From Microseira sp041929235 (GTDB lineage Bacteria > Cyanobacteriota > Cyanobacteriia > Cyanobacteriales > Aerosakkonemataceae), in assembly GCF_041929235.1 (NCBI RefSeq), contig NZ_JBHFNP010000183.1, forward strand, positions 1-64,000: a stretch of DNA of 64,000 bases, in the 5' to 3' direction. The notes under the pieces were generated by a model. That model was not told where the DNA came from. It did no database searches and was given only the letters and a program-made list of their open reading frames with translations. A program made the translations under genes and the position numbers. Shown here piece after piece: positions 59,820 to 64,000 of this stretch (its first letter is position 1; the number at the start of each line of letters is the position of its first letter).

Positions 59820-61502
59820 ATGACTACTTGTTCTCCAAATCTGCCAATTGCGATTCGCCCAAAGGGCGGAAGCGCCAGCGTGCGGTCGGCATATCCGCTT
59901 TGCCCAATCGCACACGCCGCTAATTCTGAGGGAGGATTCAGGTTTCCTTGGAGGGAAGTGGCGCTCAAACCTGTGGAAAAACCGAAACCATCAACTCAAA
60001 CTGATTCGGCGTCAATCTTATCGGGTCGGCAAGTATTGCTGCGCGTTCTTGACTTGCACAAGCAATTTGGCGGACAAACGGTTTTAAATCGAGTTTCTGT
60101 CGAACTGAGTGCGGGTGAAGTCGTGCTGCTGCGAGGCGCGAATGGTTCCGGTAAAACAACGCTGCTGAATATTCTCACGGGTAATTTAGAACCCGATGCG
60201 GGTGCGATTGAATTGCGTACCAATGGGGTGTCAGAGATGTTTCGCTATCCCCGGCGGTGGTGGAATTTGAACCCGCGCTTGACGCCGGAAAGAGTAGCAC
60301 TAGCTGGGATAGGCAGAACTTGGCAAGATATTCGACTCTTTTCCACCCAAAACTTACTCGATAATATTGCTTGCGCCGCGCCCAATCAATTAGGAGAAAA
60401 CCCTGCTTGGGCGCTTTTGCGTCGTTCTGAGGCGCAAGAACAGGAAAAAAGAAACCTCGCAGCTTCCCAAGCCATGTTACTGGATTTTGGGTTAGCAGGT
60501 CGGGAAACTTCATCGGCGGATAAAGTTTCTTTAGGACAGTCTAAACGGGTAGCGATCGCCAGAGCAATTGGTGCAGGCGCGCGCATTTTATTTTTAGATG
60601 AACCCCTATCCGGTTTAGATGCTGCTGGAATTGCCGAAGTCATGGCAATGCTGAACCATTTAGCCAAAGAACACAACGTCACTCTCGTCATCGTCGAACA
60701 CGTTCTTAACATTCCCCGCATTTTGGATTTAGCCACAACTGTATGGACGCTAGAAAACGGCAAAATTGCTGTTGAATCTCCCGAAAAAGTGCGAGCATCA
60801 CTTCTAAAAAACTCTAGCAGTAGTTTCCTGGATTGGATAAATATGCTCGCTGGCGATCGGGGGAAAATCATGCACCAACTTCTGACTGGCGGTGCTGTTT
60901 TATCCACAATTGTTAGTAAGGAAAACTCAAGTGAGGTTGTGCTATCGGTTGAAGATTTAGTCGTTTACCGAGGCAACCGCCTCGCGATCGGAAAAATCGA
61001 TAAAAATGGTGAATTGCGAGGGCTTTCTTTTAAATTGTACAAAGGTCAGATGAGTATTTTGCAGGCTCCCAATGGCTGGGGAAAGACTACATTGATGGAA
61101 TCGATCGCCGGATTAATCCCCATCCATCAAGGTAGCATCCGACTCAACGGTCAACCGATTGAAGCATTACCCCCTTGGGAACGAGTCAACCTGGGTCTTT
61201 CTCTACTACAATCTGGCGATAATACTTGCCTCAATCTGACAGTTCGCGAAGCACTAAATCTTGCCCGCGTTGATAAAGTACCGCACCACGTCACCAATTT
61301 ACTTAGTAAAAAAGTCTCAAATTTAAGCGGCGGTGAAAGGCAGAAGCTTGCTTTTTATTGTGCCATCGGCAAAGGCGAATCATTCTTAATGGACGAACCG
61401 TTTTCTGCTTTGGACGCTCCGAGCGTTCATCGCTGCCTTCAGCAAATTAATAACTTTAAAACAAATTTATGTTTAATTGCTATTCCTCAAACGAATTTTT
61501 AA
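59820..61502 (+). CDS. ABC transporter ATPase, LivG-LivF type fusion
   Basis: Two ATPase domains in one chain. Domain 1: Walker A GANGSGKTT, a degraded signature (VSLGQSKRVAIARAI in place of LSGGQ), Walker B ILFLDEPLSGLD. Domain 2: APNGWGKTTL, LSGGERQKLAF, SFLMDEPFSALD. The order matches LivG then LivF, normally separate genes. The start is uncertain: ATG 59820 lies in dispersed repeat DNA, and GTG 59958, GTG 59973 or TTG 60036 would give a more natural N-terminus. It powers the two permeases upstream. Domain 1 has an unusual signature that may reduce its ATPase activity. Confidence 0.85.
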   Translation: MTTCSPNLPIAIRPKGGSASVRSAYPLCPIAHAANSEGGFRFPWREVALKPVEKPKPSTQTDSASILSGRQVLLRVLDLHKQFGGQTVLNRVSVELSAGEVVLLRGANGSGKTTLLNILTGNLEPDAGAIELRTNGVSEMFRYPRRWWNLNPRLTPERVALAGIGRTWQDIRLFSTQNLLDNIACAAPNQLGENPAWALLRRSEAQEQEKRNLAASQAMLLDFGLAGRETSSADKVSLGQSKRVAIARAIGAGARILFLDEPLSGLDAAGIAEVMAMLNHLAKEHNVTLVIVEHVLNIPRILDLATTVWTLENGKIAVESPEKVRASLLKNSSSSFLDWINMLAGDRGKIMHQLLTGGAVLSTIVSKENSSEVVLSVEDLVVYRGNRLAIGKIDKNGELRGLSFKLYKGQMSILQAPNGWGKTTLMESIAGLIPIHQGSIRLNGQPIEALPPWERVNLGLSLLQSGDNTCLNLTVREALNLARVDKVPHHVTNLLSKKVSNLSGGERQKLAFYCAIGKGESFLMDEPFSALDAPSVHRCLQQINNFKTNLCLIAIPQTNF

Positions 61503-61520
61503 ATTATACACAGATAAAAA

Positions 61521-61529
61521 TGCTATGAT
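61521..61529 (+). promoter_or_regulatory. Possible extended -10 promoter of the precursor gene
   Basis: TGCTATGAT matches an extended -10 (TGnTATnnT) 55 bp before the peptide ATG. No good -35 is seen. It would allow separate expression of the peptide from the ABC genes. Confidence 0.35.
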
Positions 61530-61583
61530 AAATACAAGAGCATCTACTAAATTTAGCAATAAAATAAAAAGGAGTAGCAAAAC

Positions 61584-61718
61584 ATGGAAATCCGTCTAAA
61601 ACTGCATCAACCCAAACGATTGAAAGCGAACGATTCCCTGAGAATTCTGCTACAACAAGGCAGACTTCTCGCAGCAGCAGAAACCTCCAGTGCTTGCAGT
61701 AAAGCCACCCAACGTTAA
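61584..61718 (+). CDS. Putative RiPP precursor peptide, 44 residues
   Basis: ATG 61584 with a strong AAGGAG site 9 bp upstream. The peptide has a basic, amphipathic N-terminal leader (MEIRLKLHQPKRLKANDSLR...) and a C-terminal part ETSSACSKATQR with one Cys, three Ser and two Thr, the residues cyclised by YcaO enzymes. A run of small residues (LLAAAE) before it could mark the leader-core border. It lies directly upstream of the RRE/ThiF-like protein gene (5 bp between stop and ATG) and about 1 kb upstream of the YcaO gene. I know no named family that matches it. Confidence 0.72.
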   Translation: MEIRLKLHQPKRLKANDSLRILLQQGRLLAAAETSSACSKATQR

Positions 61719-61722
61719 ATCA

Positions 61723-62634
61723 ATGAAAGAAAAAATAGACCAGGGTAAATATATTGGCTTAAGACCGGATGTAGAAATCAAGGAAGCTAAAGCCTTTTTG
61801 TCAGGCAAAGAAATTGGTGAAATTGAACTAGATTCGGAATCACAGCCAGTATTGTTAGCATTACTAACTTTGTTAGATGGAACTCGAACAGTGGCAGGGA
61901 TAGTTGCAGAACTTCAGTCTAAAGAAATTGCTGAAGCCGCTGTAATATCTTGCTTAAATTTTTTGTTGGAATCGGGGTTCATCTACCAATTTTCCCGCAG
62001 TAAAGATATTTATATTGCGGCGAATTATGCTTGGCGATCGCCAAACCCAGAAGAAATTTTAAATAAACTTGCCCAGGCTCAAGTTTTGTTACAGGGACAG
62101 CAGAATTTTTGTCAGTTAATAGCCGAGGGATTAACCAGATCGGGAGTGGGAACGAAAGTTATTCCAACTAGCGAGGAGTGGGAAACTTTTGCCAGTCTTG
62201 CCGATTTAATTATTTTGTTCGGAGAAACTGGGGAACAAGTCTTAGCGGTTAATTCCTGGTGCGTAAAAAACAACAAACCTTTAATAGTGGGATGGTGGAA
62301 AAATTTCACCATTTCTTTTGGCCCTATTTTAGTTCCCGGCGTAACGGCTTGCCAAGCTTGCATATACGAAAGACAAGGAAATATAGCTTATCCCGATCTT
62401 GCAAATACTTGCCAAGCAGGTAGCTATCCGATGGTTGTATCGGCGGCTAATTTACTAGCAGGAATTTGTGCAGAATTTTTGAGCGGTGCGGGGCTTTCGC
62501 GGGCGTTAACATCGATTCATGAAATCGATATTCGTAGTGTGACTTTTGCTGATTATCCTGCTTTGAAAAATCCCCGTTGCCGGGTATGCAGTCGGTTAAA
62601 AACTTATCCGGAGGGAGCGGTAATTGATGTTTAA
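61723..62634 (+). CDS. RRE-containing ThiF/E1-like partner of YcaO (TOMM cyclodehydratase component)
   Basis: 303 residues from ATG 61723. The N-terminal 90 residues (YIGLRPDVEIKEAKAFLSG to LNFLLESGFIYQF) look like a winged-helix RiPP recognition element that binds leader peptide. A Rossmann-like ThiF region follows, with FASLADLIILFGETGEQ. Cys210, Cys213, Cys286 and Cys289 form two CxxC pairs (CQAC and CRVC), the structural zinc site of this family. It does not carry an obvious E1 nucleotide loop, so it probably presents the precursor to YcaO, as in azoline-forming cyclodehydratases. Confidence 0.85.
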   Translation: MKEKIDQGKYIGLRPDVEIKEAKAFLSGKEIGEIELDSESQPVLLALLTLLDGTRTVAGIVAELQSKEIAEAAVISCLNFLLESGFIYQFSRSKDIYIAANYAWRSPNPEEILNKLAQAQVLLQGQQNFCQLIAEGLTRSGVGTKVIPTSEEWETFASLADLIILFGETGEQVLAVNSWCVKNNKPLIVGWWKNFTISFGPILVPGVTACQACIYERQGNIAYPDLANTCQAGSYPMVVSAANLLAGICAEFLSGAGLSRALTSIHEIDIRSVTFADYPALKNPRCRVCSRLKTYPEGAVIDV

Positions 62635-62662
62635 TTTGGTCAGCAAGCAATAAATTTCTGGT

Positions 62663-62705
62663 TGTAGGGACACGGCATACAATGATTCTACGCCTTGTCC
62701 CTACA
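62663..62705. repeat. Inverted repeat (GTAGGGACACGGC type) in the RiPP operon
   Basis: TGTAGGGACA...TGTCCCTACA arms; a member of the family at 51331 and 57126. It lies in the 110-bp gap between the partner-protein gene and the YcaO gene. Confidence 0.75.
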
Positions 62706-62744
62706 AAGCCTGTTAAAACGGTTTATAAATCGTTTGAGATAATT

Positions 62745-64000
62745 ATGAAACCTAAATCGTTAAGTGCTTGGGTGGGAAAAGGTAGTCCGATTCGCGAGTT
62801 GGTGAAATTGCAGCGACGCCCTACAGATTTTCGGTTTCACGTGTGGGGGACGCGGATTAGCCAAGATTTAGAAGCGAGACTCCCGGAAACAGCGGATCGG
62901 TTTGTGGGATGCGGGATATCGGAAGATAATGAGAATGCGATCGCATCTGCTTGTGGCGAAGCTTTAGAACGTTACGTCTTCGCCCTCACAGAAGATTTGC
63001 TAGCAGAATTACCCGTGCAAAATCCGGATAATTCTATATCCGCCGACTTAATCTTTAACCTTCCCTTCTTACTCCCAAAAACAATCTCCAGAAAAGCTTG
63101 GTGCGAACAAGCAATTAACTCTCCCCGCCGCATCTTACCCGCCTGGAAACTAGATACTAATTCTCCAAATTACCTATTACCCGTTGAATTCCTCACCCAA
63201 AATCAAAGCATCAATCTATTTCAAACTACCAACGGCATGGCGTGCGGCATTACTTTAGAAGATGCCATAGATCGAGGTTTAAGGGAAGTGATTGAACGCG
63301 ATGCTCTCATGGTTGTATGGTTATACAAAAATGGGGGTACTTTTATTAATCCTGCCAACATCCTGCCAGACAATTATCTAGAACAAGTGCAGCGGATGCA
63401 AAATCGCGGGATTAAAACAATTATCCGCGATATTTCTCCCGAATTTGGCTACAAAGTTATTTTAGCGATTATCGGTTATTTTCCCGCAGAAGGGTCGCCG
63501 ATTTTCGCCTTTGGTGCCGGTGCTGCTGTCAATATTGATGATGCTGCGAGACATGCTTTTCGGGAAGCTTGTTTAGGTTGGAAAGGCGTTTCTTGGCGAG
63601 TTGGTTTAAGCGGTTTGCGGCAAGATTTTTCCGAAGGAAAGGAGGCAATTCCTGGCAGTTTTGCCCAACATTCGGAACTTTATTTTGACCCGGAAATGGT
63701 ATCCCAAGTATCTTTTTTGTTTGAGAATAAACCTGCCCCTTTAGCCGAGGCGGATCCTCTGGTATATCGTTCCCAGGTTGAACCTGGGAACGAGTTGATC
63801 GGCAATTACCAATTACCAAAAGACATTTTTGTTCTCGATCTCACTACACCCGATGTGAGGGAAATGGGAGCATATGTTGTTAAAGTAATTGTACCTGGTT
63901 TAGTACCGTTTTACTTTGCCGATCTGGGGACGGATGAATTAGCAGCAACTCGCTTACCCACAACGATAGGAGGAATAAATATAGATAAAGACGCCACGAT
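62745..64000 (+). CDS. YcaO-domain cyclodehydratase (3' end beyond window)
   Basis: At least 418 residues from ATG 62745; open to the window end. YcaO ATP-binding motifs: ACGEALERY at about residues 70-78, LREVIERDALMVVW near 181-194 and AFREACLGWKG near 268-278. The family activates peptide amides with ATP and, with a partner, turns Cys, Ser or Thr into azolines. The partner protein and peptide genes precede it. A palindromic repeat (63768-63792) is translated within it. Whether a dehydrogenase, protease or binding protein follows is outside the window. Confidence 0.92.
   Translation, partial: MKPKSLSAWVGKGSPIRELVKLQRRPTDFRFHVWGTRISQDLEARLPETADRFVGCGISEDNENAIASACGEALERYVFALTEDLLAELPVQNPDNSISADLIFNLPFLLPKTISRKAWCEQAINSPRRILPAWKLDTNSPNYLLPVEFLTQNQSINLFQTTNGMACGITLEDAIDRGLREVIERDALMVVWLYKNGGTFINPANILPDNYLEQVQRMQNRGIKTIIRDISPEFGYKVILAIIGYFPAEGSPIFAFGAGAAVNIDDAARHAFREACLGWKGVSWRVGLSGLRQDFSEGKEAIPGSFAQHSELYFDPEMVSQVSFLFENKPAPLAEADPLVYRSQVEPGNELIGNYQLPKDIFVLDLTTPDVREMGAYVVKVIVPGLVPFYFADLGTDELAATRLPTTIGGINIDKDAT
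63768..63792. repeat. Palindromic repeat inside the YcaO gene
   Basis: Perfect 12-bp arms (CGTTCCCAGGTT and AACCTGGGAACG) around one base, read as YRSQVEPGNEL. This is a common intergenic palindrome type now part of a protein loop. Confidence 0.75.

Noticed and set aside
59645..59968. Open minus-strand frame of 107 codons upstream of the fused ATPase gene
   Set aside because: Half of it is a dispersed repeat (GCGATTGGGCAAAGCGGATATG type) and the rest resembles no family; it also overlaps the plausible start region of the ATPase gene.

Overview
The window is a chromosomal segment of a cyanobacterium. The octamer GCGATCGC (HIP1) is scattered through genes and spacers. Cyanobacterium-typical families occur (DUF4058, DUF433/DUF5615, Uma2, DUF29, an mrp operon with a separate MrpA-like piece), and the intergenic DNA is full of short palindromic repeats. 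The repeat load suggests a filamentous, repeat-rich lineage of the Oscillatoriales/Coleofasciculales type, but the species cannot be fixed from this alone.

Layout. 1-733: 3' end of a group II intron, running in frame into the remainder of a methyltransferase gene. 1.6-5.5 kb: UbiB-like kinase and S9 peptidase. 5.8-8.6 kb: two serine/threonine kinase paralogues and a small membrane protein; the first kinase carries repeat DNA translated between its catalytic loop and DFG motif. 8.6-12.5 kb: small-gene region with a frameshifted small gene, an exported TPR protein, an antitoxin with a broken YoeB toxin, and an AAA ATPase/DUF4276 pair. 12.5-16.1 kb: acetyl-CoA synthetase and an FAD monooxygenase. 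16.7-20.8 kb: Mrp-type Na+/H+ antiporter operon. 21.4-23.7 kb: SPFH protein with three N-terminal repeats, a tRNA-like sequence and tRNA-Pro(UGG). 23.9-29.4 kb: toxin-antitoxin pair, HEPN-like protein, DUF4058, a duplicated hairpin plus ribbon-helix-helix module, and LhgO. 29.8-32.4 kb: GFA protein, quinone-oxidoreductase-like protein, Uma2. 32.8-36.4 kb: AAA+ ATPase with subtilisin-like protease. 36.5-40.9 kb: tkt, fabF and acpP, with a large structured RNA candidate directly upstream of acpP. 41.6-54.9 kb: HdrB-like protein, then a defence-like island (Uma2, SNF2 helicase with DUF3883, two DUF29 proteins, DUF1156 methylase, DUF499 ATPase with N-terminal HEPN). 55-57 kb: lpxD and hsp20. 57.5-64 kb: two LivH/LivM-type permeases, a fused double ATPase, a 44-residue precursor-like peptide, an RRE/ThiF-like protein and a YcaO enzyme cut by the window end.

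The two most interesting systems are the last block and the acpP-proximal RNA. The last block reads as a RiPP (azole/azoline-type) pathway, with peptide, partner protein and YcaO in order behind an ABC transporter that has no visible binding protein. The RNA is an approximately 325-nt multi-helix element on the minus strand, closed by a 12-bp terminal helix and containing several GCAA-capped hairpins. It resembles in scale the HEARO/omega-RNA class, but no IscB gene is beside it. Two MITEs with perfect 5-bp target duplications and one TA-flanked insertion show active or recent small-element mobility.
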